From positions 1-34,990 of the forward strand of contig UQUZ01000025.1 of NCBI GenBank assembly GCA_900544375.1: a DNA stretch of 34,990 nucleotides, in the 5' to 3' direction. Shown here piece after piece: positions 23,422 through 30,674 of the stretch; position 1 is the first letter of the stretch, and each line of letters begins with the position of its first letter. The DNA comes from an uncultured Oscillospiraceae bacterium (GTDB lineage Bacteria; Bacillota; Clostridia; Oscillospirales; Acutalibacteraceae). The notes beneath the pieces were generated by a model. That model did not search any database and was not told where the DNA came from. It saw nothing but the letters and a program-made list of their open reading frames with translations. The translations under genes were made by a program, and so were the position numbers.

Positions 23422-23721
23422 AGCGACGATATTAAGCCGCATCAGAAACATTTTTGCAGAAGGTGGGCTCCGGCAAGATGCAACTGTTGCAAAATTTGCA
23501 ACAACTTCGACAGACGAAATAACCAATCAGGATGTGTATTATAATTCGGCTGGGATTATTTCTGCCGGCTACCGTGTGAAATCTTTGTGGGGCACAAGGC
23601 TCTGTATTTGAGCAAGCGCCTGGATTGAGGGCGCTGAAATCATTGAGAAGAACGAAGTACTATACCTGCACAGGAGTTGCCACTTTGATTCAAAAAAGTG
23701 TAACATAGCGAGGTGCATGTC
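23422..23721. other. 300-nt stretch without a gene
   Basis: No reading frame here has family features. It holds a perfect TATAAT at 23540-23545 with no good -35, the TTGCAA-type palindrome listed separately, and TTGCCA (23677-23682) / TAACAT (23701-23706) with an 18-nt gap. The last pair is too close to the trmO start to leave room for its ribosome binding site. No hairpin with a T-run is seen after rlmD. Confidence 0.5.
23485..23503. promoter_or_regulatory. Palindrome TGTTGCAA-aat-TTGCAACA, candidate operator
   Basis: Perfect 8-bp arms around a 3-nt centre, with a further half-site TGCAAC at 23479-23484. It sits 37 nt upstream of a TATAAT in the gap before trmO. The shape is that of a dimeric repressor site; the protein is unknown. 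Confidence 0.4.
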
Positions 23722-24453
23722 ATGGATCCCGTGTCTGAACTGAAAATCATCGCCCGCATCCGCAGCGATTTCCCTTCCAAATTCGGCATCCCACGCCAGA
23801 GCGGGCTGGTGGAGGAGCTAAAGGCTGAACTTGTTTTTGAGCCGGAATACCGCAATCCGGAAGCGCTGCGGGGGATAGAGGGCTTTTCGCATATCTGGCT
23901 CATCTGGCTGTTTTCTGAAGCAGTGCGGGCGAGCTGGTCGCCCACCGTGCGTCCCCCTCGCCTGGGCGGGAATACGCGCATGGGCGTGTTTGCAACCCGC
24001 TCCCCGTTCCGCCCAAACCCAATTGGGCTCTCTGCCGTCCGGCTGGACGGTATCCGGCGGGATGAAACGCTAGGGCAGGTGCTGCTGGTTTCGGGCGCGG
24101 ACTTGATGGATGGTACGCCGATTCTGGATATCAAACCCTATCTCCCCTTTGCAGATAGCTATCCACAGGCCAGCGGCGGGTTTGCCGGGCAAAAAATAAA
24201 CGGGCCCCTCAAAGTGGAAGTTTCGCAACCACTGTTGGCGCAAGTGCCAAAGGAGCACAGACAGGCGCTGCTGGGTGTGTTGGCGCAGGATCCGCGGCCG
24301 TCGTATCATACCGATCCCCAGAGAGTTTACGGCATGGAATTTGCCGGGCTCGAGGTGAAATTCAGCGTGCAGAATGATGTATTGACTGTGTTGACGATAA
24401 AACCGAATGAAAAGAAGGGGCTTTTCGGCTCCATGAGGCAAGAGAGGGTTTGA
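23722..24453 (+). CDS. trmO: tRNA (N6-threonylcarbamoyladenosine(37)-N6)-methyltransferase TrmO
   Basis: 243-residue protein of the TsaA/TrmO/YaeB family, which methylates t6A37 of certain tRNAs using SAM. Diagnostic stretches: IARIRSDFPSKFGIPRQSG (about 10-28), IEGFSHIWLIWLFSEA (about 55-70), GVFATRSPFRPNPIGLSAVRL (about 90-110, the most conserved part), and DLMDGTPILDIKPYLPFADS (about 130-150). The C-terminal part ends with a small domain as in the long forms. ATG 23722 has GAGG at 8 nt; a GTG three codons earlier is less likely. It begins a compact run of six genes; the symporter starts 2 nt after its stop. Confidence 0.93.
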   Translation: MDPVSELKIIARIRSDFPSKFGIPRQSGLVEELKAELVFEPEYRNPEALRGIEGFSHIWLIWLFSEAVRASWSPTVRPPRLGGNTRMGVFATRSPFRPNPIGLSAVRLDGIRRDETLGQVLLVSGADLMDGTPILDIKPYLPFADSYPQASGGFAGQKINGPLKVEVSQPLLAQVPKEHRQALLGVLAQDPRPSYHTDPQRVYGMEFAGLEVKFSVQNDVLTVLTIKPNEKKGLFGSMRQERV

Positions 24454-24455
24454 AA

Positions 24456-25790
24456 ATGGGAGACAAGCAGATCAAAGGGAATCGAAACGGAACGTTCAGC
24501 TCCTCGCTGGGCTTTGTGATTGCCTGCGTCGGCTCGGCAGTCGGGCTCGGGAATATCTGGATGTTTCCCTATCGAGTCGGGCAGTACGGAGGCGCGGCGT
24601 TTTTAATTCCCTATCTTCTGTTTACGTTCCTGTTCGGCTGGGTGGGGCTTTCGGGCGAGTTTGCAATCGGCCGGCTGGCCCGCACGGGGACGATTGGCTC
24701 TTACGAATACTGCTTCGCGCGCAGGGGGAGAAAGAAGCTCGGCGCGGCTCTGAGCTGGATTCCGCTGCTTGGGTCGCTTGGCATTGCCATCGGCTACGCG
24801 GTGATCCTCGGTTGGGTGCTGCGCAGCTTGGCAGGCTCCGTTACGGGCGAGCTGCTCACTGCGGACGTGGAAGCCTTTTTTCACCAGGCTTCGGGCAGCT
24901 TCGGAAGCGTGCCCTGGCATGTGGCGATCGTTGTGCTGGTGGGCCTTGTGCTGATGTTCGGCGTAACGAAGGGGATCGAAAAGGTGAGCAAGGTGCTTAT
25001 GCCGCTGTTTTTTGGGCTGTTCCTGATCTTGGCGGTGTGGGTCGCATTCCTGCCTGGCGCGGCAGAGGGCTACAAATTCCTCTTTGTTCCGGAATGGAGG
25101 GCGCTGCTGCGGGTGGATACCTGGGTGATGGCGATGGGGCAAGCGTTTTTCTCTCTCTCAATCACCGGCTCCGGCATGATCGTCTACGGGGCGTATTTGG
25201 GGAAAGAGGCGGATATCCCGCGGGCCTCCCTGCGCACGGCATTGTTCGACACACTTGCGGCGCTGCTTTCCGGCCTTGCGATTATGCCCGCCGTATTCGC
25301 CTATGGCGTGGATGTCACCCGTGGGCCGTCGCTGATGTTCATCGCGCTGCCGACGGTGTTCCAAAGGATGCCGTTCGGCAGGGCTTTTGCCGTGTTCTTT
25401 TTTATTTCGGTGGCATTCGCGGGGATTACCTCGCTGATCAATATGTTTGAGGCCGTCACGGAAAGCTGGCAGAGCCATTTCGGCCTTGGGCGGAAAACGG
25501 CGGTGCTCATCTGCTCTGCGATCACGCTCGCGGCCGGACTCTTTTTGGAGGCGGAGCCGCGTGTGGGCAGTTGGCTTGATTTCATCACAATTGTGGTGGT
25601 GCCTATCGGGGCAGTTCTGGGCGCGGTTTCGATCTATTATGTGCTGGGTTGGGATAACATTCGTAGGGAGCTGGATGAGGGGCGGAAAAAGCCGGTTTCG
25701 CGGGCCTTTGGGCAAACGGCGAAGCTTGTCTACGTGCCGCTGACCGTCTTGATTTTAATCCTGGGGTTTATCTATAAAGGCATTGGCTAA
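24456..25790 (+). CDS. Sodium-dependent transporter, NSS/SLC6 family
   Basis: 444-residue symporter of the neurotransmitter:sodium family (LeuT/MhsT-like), which imports amino acids or related amines with sodium. The unwound helix 1 signature GSAVGLGNIWMFPY is at about 28-41, with GGAAFLIPYLL in helix 2. Helix 6 carries FFSLSITGSGMIVYG, and helix 8 AFAGITSLINMFEA has the sodium-site Thr/Ser. About 11 helices fit the short bacterial MhsT type. ATG 24456 has GAGGG at 7 nt and lies right behind trmO. The substrate is undetermined. Confidence 0.93.
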   Translation: MGDKQIKGNRNGTFSSSLGFVIACVGSAVGLGNIWMFPYRVGQYGGAAFLIPYLLFTFLFGWVGLSGEFAIGRLARTGTIGSYEYCFARRGRKKLGAALSWIPLLGSLGIAIGYAVILGWVLRSLAGSVTGELLTADVEAFFHQASGSFGSVPWHVAIVVLVGLVLMFGVTKGIEKVSKVLMPLFFGLFLILAVWVAFLPGAAEGYKFLFVPEWRALLRVDTWVMAMGQAFFSLSITGSGMIVYGAYLGKEADIPRASLRTALFDTLAALLSGLAIMPAVFAYGVDVTRGPSLMFIALPTVFQRMPFGRAFAVFFFISVAFAGITSLINMFEAVTESWQSHFGLGRKTAVLICSAITLAAGLFLEAEPRVGSWLDFITIVVVPIGAVLGAVSIYYVLGWDNIRRELDEGRKKPVSRAFGQTAKLVYVPLTVLILILGFIYKGIG

Positions 25791-25817
25791 AAAAGGAACA
25801 GGAAAGGGGATGGGGCT

Positions 25818-26264
25818 ATGGGCCCGCTTGATCTTTTGTGTGATGGGATGATTGCCTATTATGAGGGCGACCCCCAACGCATTCAGCATTTTCTCAAGGT
25901 GCACAGCCTTGCGCGTCTGATTGCCGTATCGGAAGGGATCGACGCGCACACGCGCTTTATCGTGGAGGCGGCGGCCTATGTGCATGATGTTGGCCTCCAA
26001 CCTGCACAGGCGAAAGCAATGCTGGAAGAGCTCTATTTTCCACAGGACGTGATTGACCGCGTGGCTTTTCTTGTCGGCCGTCATCAGACGGATACCGGGA
26101 TTGACGGGGTGGATTTCCAGATTCTTATGGAGGCAGATTGCCTTGTGAACCTCTGTGAGGAAGGGGCAAGTGAAAGCGCTGTGTGGAGCGCTGCCCGCAG
26201 AATTTTTCGCACGGAATCCGGCAAGCGATTGTGCAGGTTGATGTTTGGCAGGAAGAACGATTGA
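25818..26264 (+). CDS. HD domain protein (putative phosphohydrolase)
   Basis: 148-residue protein with a compact HD domain. IQHFLKVHSLARLIAV supplies the first histidine (H29), AAAYVHDVG the HD pair (H56-D57), VGRHQTD a further His, and EADCLVNL the distal Asp. These are the metal ligands expected for nucleotide or phosphate-ester hydrolysis. Small stand-alone HD proteins of this form are common in Clostridia without a settled substrate. ATG 25818 has AAGGGG nearby. It lies 27 nt after the symporter gene. Confidence 0.85.
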   Translation: MGPLDLLCDGMIAYYEGDPQRIQHFLKVHSLARLIAVSEGIDAHTRFIVEAAAYVHDVGLQPAQAKAMLEELYFPQDVIDRVAFLVGRHQTDTGIDGVDFQILMEADCLVNLCEEGASESAVWSAARRIFRTESGKRLCRLMFGRKND

Positions 26265-26288
26265 TGGAATACGGGAAGGGGTATTTTG

Positions 26289-26762
26289 ATGCGTCTATTA
26301 TTCAAACAGCGTTTTCTCTCTTGGTTTGACAGCTTCGATATCTACGATGAGGCGGGCAACACCGTATTCACTGTGGAGGGCCGTTTGGCTTGGGGCCATA
26401 AGCTGGAGATTATGGATATGGCGGGGAACCACATCGGCACCGTGCGTGAGGAGGTGCTGACCTTCCTGCCACGGTTTGCGCTGTATCTTGGGGATCAGTA
26501 CATGGGGCAGATCAAAAAGGAGTTCACCTTTTTCAAGCCCCGCTTTACGCTTGACTGCGGCGGCTGGCAGGTAGAGGGCGACTGGCTTGAGTGGGATTAT
26601 CGCGTGACCGACCATGCCGGCCGACTGGTGATGACGGCGCGGAAGGAGCTGCTGCGCTGGACGGATACCTACACCATTGATATCGCGCAGCCGGAGGATG
26701 TGCTTTTGTGCCTGATGATCGTGCTGGCCATTGATGCGGCAAAATGCTCGAGCGGGAATTAA
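26289..26762 (+). CDS. LURP-one-related / YxjI-like protein
   Basis: 157-residue protein of the LOR (tubby-like) superfamily. Alternating strands such as SFDIYDEAGNTVFTVEG, HKLEIMDMAGNHIGTVREE, PRFTLDCGGWQVEGDW and YRVTDHAGRLVMTARKE form the predicted 12-stranded barrel around a helix, and DTYTIDIAQPEDVLLCLMIVLAID at the end is the buried helix with the family's typical ending. The molecular role of bacterial LOR proteins is unknown; phospholipid-scramblase-like binding has been proposed for the fold. ATG 26289 is used, with AAGGGG upstream. It lies 24 nt after the HD gene. Confidence 0.8.
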   Translation: MRLLFKQRFLSWFDSFDIYDEAGNTVFTVEGRLAWGHKLEIMDMAGNHIGTVREEVLTFLPRFALYLGDQYMGQIKKEFTFFKPRFTLDCGGWQVEGDWLEWDYRVTDHAGRLVMTARKELLRWTDTYTIDIAQPEDVLLCLMIVLAIDAAKCSSGN

Positions 26763-26775
26763 CGGAGGGAATGAG

Positions 26776-27435
26776 ATGATCCGGGCGGTTGTTTTTGATA
26801 TGGACGGCCTGATGTTTGACACAGAGCGGCTCTGTGCTCTTGCCTGGGATGAGGCGGGGCGGCAGCTCGGCATCGGCCCGGCGGGTTACATGAACCGGAA
26901 AACGCTGGGGCTTGCCCTGCCCATGGCGCGCAAGGTCTGGCGGGAGACCTTTGGGGAAAAGGTCGATTTTGATCAGCTCGACCGCCTGACCCGCGCTTTT
27001 TTTGACCGTTATTATGCGAAACACGGCGTGCCAGTCAAGCCCGGGCTGCACGAACTGCTTGCATACTTAAAGGAAAGGCATTATAAAACAGCGGTTGCCT
27101 CCTCAACCCGGGAGAATGAGGTGAAACGCTGCTTAGAAAGCGCGGGCGTAGAAGCCTGTTTTGACGCGGTGATCGGCGGGGACCGGCTCCGCGCCTCCAA
27201 GCCCGCGCCGGATATCTACCTTATGGCCTGCGCGGAGTTGGGGGAGCGTCCGGAGGACTGCATGGCGCTGGAGGATTCACGCAACGGCATCCTTTCCGCC
27301 AGCCGTGCGGGGCTAAAAGCAGTGATGATCCCTGACCAGTGGCAGCCGGACGCGGCGACGCAGGCGCTACTGTATGCGCAGTGCGAACGGCTCGATGAGG
27401 TGATCGCACTTTTGAGGGAGGAACGGGCCATATGA
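26776..27435 (+). CDS. HAD-superfamily phosphatase, beta-phosphoglucomutase-like
   Basis: 219-residue HAD hydrolase with a helical cap of the phosphoglucomutase type. Nucleophile D8 and acid D10 are in VVFDMDGLMFDTE; motif II is VASSTREN, the lysine is in ASKPAPDIY and motif IV is ALEDSRNG. This set fits phosphatases of small sugar phosphates or, less often, beta-phosphoglucomutase. The substrate cannot be told from sequence. ATG 26776 has GGAGGG at 6 nt. It overlaps the next gene by 4 nt, so the two HAD proteins are translationally coupled. Confidence 0.9.
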   Translation: MIRAVVFDMDGLMFDTERLCALAWDEAGRQLGIGPAGYMNRKTLGLALPMARKVWRETFGEKVDFDQLDRLTRAFFDRYYAKHGVPVKPGLHELLAYLKERHYKTAVASSTRENEVKRCLESAGVEACFDAVIGGDRLRASKPAPDIYLMACAELGERPEDCMALEDSRNGILSASRAGLKAVMIPDQWQPDAATQALLYAQCERLDEVIALLREERAI

Positions 27436-28259
27436 AAACACTCTATGTTTCCGATCTGGATGGGACGCTTCTAAACCAGGAGGCACGGTTGAGTGCATAT
27501 ACGGCGGAAACGCTCAACCTCCTGATCGAAGAAGGCCTCCCCTTCACCTATGCAACGGCGCGCAGCGTGCACTCTGCTCGTATTGTGGCGGCGGGGCTGC
27601 AAACGAGGCTTCCGGTTATCACCTACAACGGCGTATTTTTGCAGGATGCGCAAACGGGGAAAGTTCTTTCCCGCACTGTTTTTTCACCGGAGGAGGTCGA
27701 AAACCTGGCCGGGCATCTATCGCGTCATCCGGTGAGCGCCCTTGCGTATGCGCTGTTGGATGGCGAGGAGCGCGTTTCATGGCTGCCGGAGCGGGAGAAC
27801 GAGGGCGTGCGGTATTATCTCAGCTGCCGGAAAGGGGACAAGCGCTTCCGCGCGGTGAGTGCGGAACCGGCGCTTTATCAGGGCGAGGTGTTTTACATCA
27901 CCTGTATCGGGGAGCAGGATGCGCTTTCGCCGCTTTACAATGCGGTGCGGGGAGACACGCGCTTTTCTGTAACGTTCCAGCAGGAGCTTTACCGGGAGGA
28001 ATACTGGCTGGAGATCATGCCGGCAAGGGCTACCAAGGCGCATGGCATCCGCAAGCTTTGCGCGCTGCTGGGGTTTGACCGAGTGGTGTCCTTCGGCGAC
28101 GCGATCAACGATCTTAGGATGTTCGAATGCTCAGATGAATGTTATGCGGTGGAAAACGCCGTGCCGGAATTAAAAGCGGCCGCAACCGGGGTGATCAAAA
28201 GCAATGAAGCGGACGGCGTGGCGCAATGGCTGGCGGGAAATTGGAGAGCCCAAAAGTAG
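27432..28259 (+). CDS. Cof-type HAD-IIB phosphatase
   Basis: 275-residue HAD phosphatase of the Cof/YidA group, with a type IIB alpha/beta cap between motifs II and III. Motif I is VSDLDGTLL (D8, D10), motif II YATARS, the lysine/cap return EIMPARATKAHGI, and motif III VVSFGDAINDLRMF. Members dephosphorylate sugar phosphates or flavin precursors. The start overlaps the previous stop by 4 nt (ATGA). It is the last gene of the trmO run; a GC-rich hairpin at 28313-28346 follows without a T-run, so no terminator is evident. Confidence 0.9.
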   Translation: MKTLYVSDLDGTLLNQEARLSAYTAETLNLLIEEGLPFTYATARSVHSARIVAAGLQTRLPVITYNGVFLQDAQTGKVLSRTVFSPEEVENLAGHLSRHPVSALAYALLDGEERVSWLPERENEGVRYYLSCRKGDKRFRAVSAEPALYQGEVFYITCIGEQDALSPLYNAVRGDTRFSVTFQQELYREEYWLEIMPARATKAHGIRKLCALLGFDRVVSFGDAINDLRMFECSDECYAVENAVPELKAAATGVIKSNEADGVAQWLAGNWRAQK

Positions 28260-28272
28260 GAGAGGCAGCTGA

Positions 28273-28455
28273 GAGATAGGATTATATCAGCTTCGGGAAA
28301 TCGGAAGGGAAGCCCTCCCGGCCTGTGAGCGTGCGATCCGGGAGGGGGTTGGAACAGGTCGCAAAGTCGTTGAGGAATTCGGCCTGACGGCGGAGAACTG
28401 CCCCTCCAACGGCGCATTTGTGACGTTGCCTAAGTGGCACGCCTTTTTCAGTTGA
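28273..28455 (+). pseudogene. Probable remnant of a GNAT acetyltransferase (N-terminal piece)
   Basis: An open stretch of 60 codons with no ATG, GTG or TTG start near its beginning reads as a believable protein: QLREIGREALPACERAI, then GRKVVEEFGLTAENCPSNGAF, then a stop. The FGLTxENCPxxxAF pattern is what I recall from the N-terminal part of a group of clostridial GNAT acetyltransferases; the core acetyl-CoA domain is missing. This is recognition from memory and not a search result. The region otherwise holds a 9-bp CCCTCCCGG/CCGGGAGGG hairpin (28313-28346). Confidence 0.4.
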
Positions 28456-28464
28456 AGGAATCAT

Positions 28465-28494
28465 TTGACCAAAAAGCGAGCAAAGACATTTATC
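28465..28494 (+). promoter_or_regulatory. Weak promoter candidate before dcd
   Basis: TTGACC (28465-28470), 5 of 6 bases, with TTTATC (28489-28494) at 18 nt. The -10 is poor, so this is only a suggestion. Confidence 0.25.
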
Positions 28495-28519
28495 AATTTT
28501 TGCTGAGAGGAGCAAACGT

Positions 28520-29047
28520 ATGATTTTATCCGGCAGGGCGATCCAAAAACACATCGGCTCTGATATCATCATCGAGCCGTATGACCCAAAGCGCGTTAAC
28601 CCCAACAGCTATAACCTTTCGCTGCATAACGAGCTGTTGGTGTATACCGGCAATACGCTGGATATGAAACAGGCCAACCCCACTGAGTGCATCGTCATAC
28701 CGGAGGAAGGGCTTGTGCTCGAGCCGAACCGGCTGTATCTCGGCCGCACGAACGAATATACCAAAACAGAGCGCTATGTACCCATGCTGGAGGGGCGCTC
28801 CTCCACGGGACGACTGGGCCTGTTTATCCACGCGACGGCCGGGTTCGGAGATATCGGCTTTGCGGGCTATTGGACGCTGGAGATTTTCTGCATCCAGCCG
28901 GTGCGTATTTACCCAGATGTGGAGATCTGCCAGATTTATTACCACGATATCGGCGGGGATTTCGACCTGTATGCAAGCGGGAAATACCAGAACAATACGG
29001 GCATTCAGCCGAGCCTGATGTACCGGGATTTTGAAAAGGATGAATGA
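28520..29047 (+). CDS. dcd: dCTP deaminase
   Basis: 175-residue enzyme that deaminates dCTP to dUTP (or dUMP in bifunctional forms), feeding thymidylate synthesis. The N-terminus MILSGRAIQKHI and the core LEGRSSTGRLGLFIHATAGFGD, followed by GFAGYWTLEI with the catalytic Glu, are diagnostic; the end QNNTGIQPSLMYRD fits the family. Whether it is mono- or bifunctional is not settled by eye. ATG 28520 has GAGAGGAG at about 7 nt. The stop is 4 nt before the acetyltransferase gene. Confidence 0.95.
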   Translation: MILSGRAIQKHIGSDIIIEPYDPKRVNPNSYNLSLHNELLVYTGNTLDMKQANPTECIVIPEEGLVLEPNRLYLGRTNEYTKTERYVPMLEGRSSTGRLGLFIHATAGFGDIGFAGYWTLEIFCIQPVRIYPDVEICQIYYHDIGGDFDLYASGKYQNNTGIQPSLMYRDFEKDE

Positions 29048-29051
29048 TGAG

Positions 29052-29513
29052 ATGAAAATCGTTGCGGCAACAGATCACACGAAACGCTCCGCCGCTGCTG
29101 GCCTGGCGTTAAAGCTTTGGCCGGAGCATACAAGAAGCGAGATGGAAGCTGATTTGAAGGAGCATTGTCAGGCGGGTGGCGTCGTTTTTTTAGCGCAGGA
29201 AGAGAACAGCTTGATCGGGTTCGCTCAGTGCGGCCTGCGGCACGACTATGTGGAGGGGGCGTACACCAGCCCGGTCGGCTATCTGGAGGGCATCTATGTG
29301 GAACCTGCGTTTCGGCGGTGTGGCGTGGCGGCGGAGCTGGTGCGCGCCTGTGAAGCCTGGGCGCGGGCGCGGGGCTGCTCGGAATTCGCGAGCGACACAG
29401 AGGCGGAAAATGTGAGGAGCATCCATTTTCACTTAAGCGTAGGGTTTCAGGAAGCAAATCGTGTGGTCTGTTTTTTGAAGAGGCTGGATGAAAAGAAGAA
29501 TGAAGTAGGATAA
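29052..29513 (+). CDS. AAC(6')-like GNAT acetyltransferase
   Basis: 153-residue acetyltransferase of the GNAT fold that resembles aminoglycoside 6'-N-acetyltransferases of the AAC(6')-I type. Seen: LWPEHTRSEMEADL near the start, LRHDYVEGAYTSPVGYLEGIYVEP (substrate-side strand and beta-4), RRCGVAAELV (acetyl-CoA pyrophosphate loop), and CEAWARARGCSEFASDTE with FHLSVGFQEANRVVCFLK. The close match of the whole pattern suggests aminoglycosides are possible substrates, but many chromosomal relatives give little resistance. ATG 29052 is chosen; an in-frame ATG at 29040 overlapping dcd is an alternative. Confidence 0.85.
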   Translation: MKIVAATDHTKRSAAAGLALKLWPEHTRSEMEADLKEHCQAGGVVFLAQEENSLIGFAQCGLRHDYVEGAYTSPVGYLEGIYVEPAFRRCGVAAELVRACEAWARARGCSEFASDTEAENVRSIHFHLSVGFQEANRVVCFLKRLDEKKNEVG

Positions 29514-29550
29514 AAAAGGAATTATCCAGATAAAAAGAATTCTAGCGATA

Positions 29551-29598
29551 AAATCGCCGTTTTTCAGCATAGATTGCTGGGGGACGGCGGTTTTTTTT
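29551..29598 (+). terminator. Terminator after the acetyltransferase gene
   Basis: Stem CGCCGT (29555-29560) with ACGGCG (29584-29589), with an inner CAGCA/TGCTG, followed by eight T (29591-29598). It separates dcd-acetyltransferase from the sugar catabolic unit. Confidence 0.9.
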
Positions 29599-29684
29599 GA
29601 AATGTCTGCGGCGTTTTAACCGATACAACTTAAAAAGAATGCATAAAAAGTAAAGTGGTCTGTAAATGTTCTCGCCCAAACGCC

Positions 29685-29713
29685 TTGATTTTTATGAGCA
29701 ATATTGATATAGT
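29685..29713 (+). promoter_or_regulatory. Promoter of the sugar catabolic unit
   Basis: TTGATT (29685-29690), a 17-nt spacer and TATAGT (29708-29713), about 40 nt before the first start codon. No cre-like or other clear operator is seen in 29599-29753. Confidence 0.65.
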
Positions 29714-29753
29714 TGAATCATTATACGAAAGAGAGGAGGAAATTTGCAAATTT

Positions 29754-30674
29754 ATGTTCAAAATATCCGGTTTTTTTGACGAGGTCAGCCCGAAGCTCGA
29801 GGAGCAGCTTGCAGCAATGCAAACGCTGGGGATGCGTTACCTGTGCCCGCGCAATGTCAATGGTAAAAATATTGCGCAATATTCTTTGCAGTCATTTCGG
29901 CAAGATGTGAAACCGGCCTTGCTCAAGCAGGGCGTCCAGCTCTCTTCCATCGGCTCTCCGATCGGGAAAATCGACTTGACGGACGAAAAAGCCTATCAGG
30001 CACAGCTGAAACAGCTGAGGGAGCTGCTTGCAATCGCGCAGGAGATGGAATGCGCATATATCCGCGTGTTCTCCTTTTTTACCGCAAAGGCTGCGGGGGA
30101 GGATCGTCTGCTGGAGCGCGTGGCGGAAAAGGTGAACGGCTTCCTGAAGCTGGCGGAGGGCAGCGGCGTCACCCTGATCCATGAGAATGAAAAGAGGATT
30201 TACGGGGATACCCCGGAGAAAGCCCTCGCGCTTTATAACACCCTGAACCATCCGGGGTTCGCTCTGTGCTATGACGCTTCCAACTACATCCAGTGCGGCG
30301 TGGATTCGTGGGAAGCGCACCGGCAGACCAAACGGTATACCGTCTATTACCATATGAAGGATTGCGCGGAGGGGATCGAGGTTCCATTGGGAACAGGGGA
30401 GGGGCGGATTCCGGAGCTGTTAGCGGATCTGAATGCCTCCGGCTATGGCGGCTTCTTGACGCTGGAGCCACACACGCTGCAATATGCGCTGCTGAAAAGG
30501 GCGTTCCGCCTGCTCCCCTTTGCCACCAACACCAGAAGGGGGCGTGTGTTCCGGCAAATTGACCGGGAGATGGGCGTTAAGGGATTGCAACCTGTCAGCA
30601 GGGCGCAGGTTTTTGCGTGGCAGCATCAAAATTTGGTATCCATGCTTGAGGAGATCGGAGGGCAATATGAATAA
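29754..30674 (+). CDS. Sugar phosphate isomerase/epimerase family protein (xylose isomerase-like TIM barrel)
   Basis: 306-residue TIM-barrel protein of the AP-endonuclease-2/IolE-IolI superfamily. The start MFKISGFFDEVSPKLEEQL and the motifs LIHENEKRIYGDT (metal Glu), ALCYDASNYIQCG (Asp) and VYYHMKDC (His) followed by GTGEGRIPEL and FLTLEPH (Glu) give a complete divalent-metal site. Relatives isomerise or epimerise sugars, inosose or keto-sugars. ATG 29754 matches the family N-terminus, though the AGGAGG is about 14 nt away. It overlaps the oxidoreductase gene by 8 nt, and the two probably act in one pathway. Confidence 0.88.
   Translation: MFKISGFFDEVSPKLEEQLAAMQTLGMRYLCPRNVNGKNIAQYSLQSFRQDVKPALLKQGVQLSSIGSPIGKIDLTDEKAYQAQLKQLRELLAIAQEMECAYIRVFSFFTAKAAGEDRLLERVAEKVNGFLKLAEGSGVTLIHENEKRIYGDTPEKALALYNTLNHPGFALCYDASNYIQCGVDSWEAHRQTKRYTVYYHMKDCAEGIEVPLGTGEGRIPELLADLNASGYGGFLTLEPHTLQYALLKRAFRLLPFATNTRRGRVFRQIDREMGVKGLQPVSRAQVFAWQHQNLVSMLEEIGGQYE

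Noticed and set aside
23387..23611. 74-codon frame over the rlmD end
   Set aside because: It begins inside rlmD in another frame and has no recognisable domain or good start.
28313..28346. GC-rich hairpin as terminator of the trmO run
   Set aside because: The 9-bp stem is followed by GGTTGGAACAGG, with no T-tract, and lies inside a coding-like remnant.
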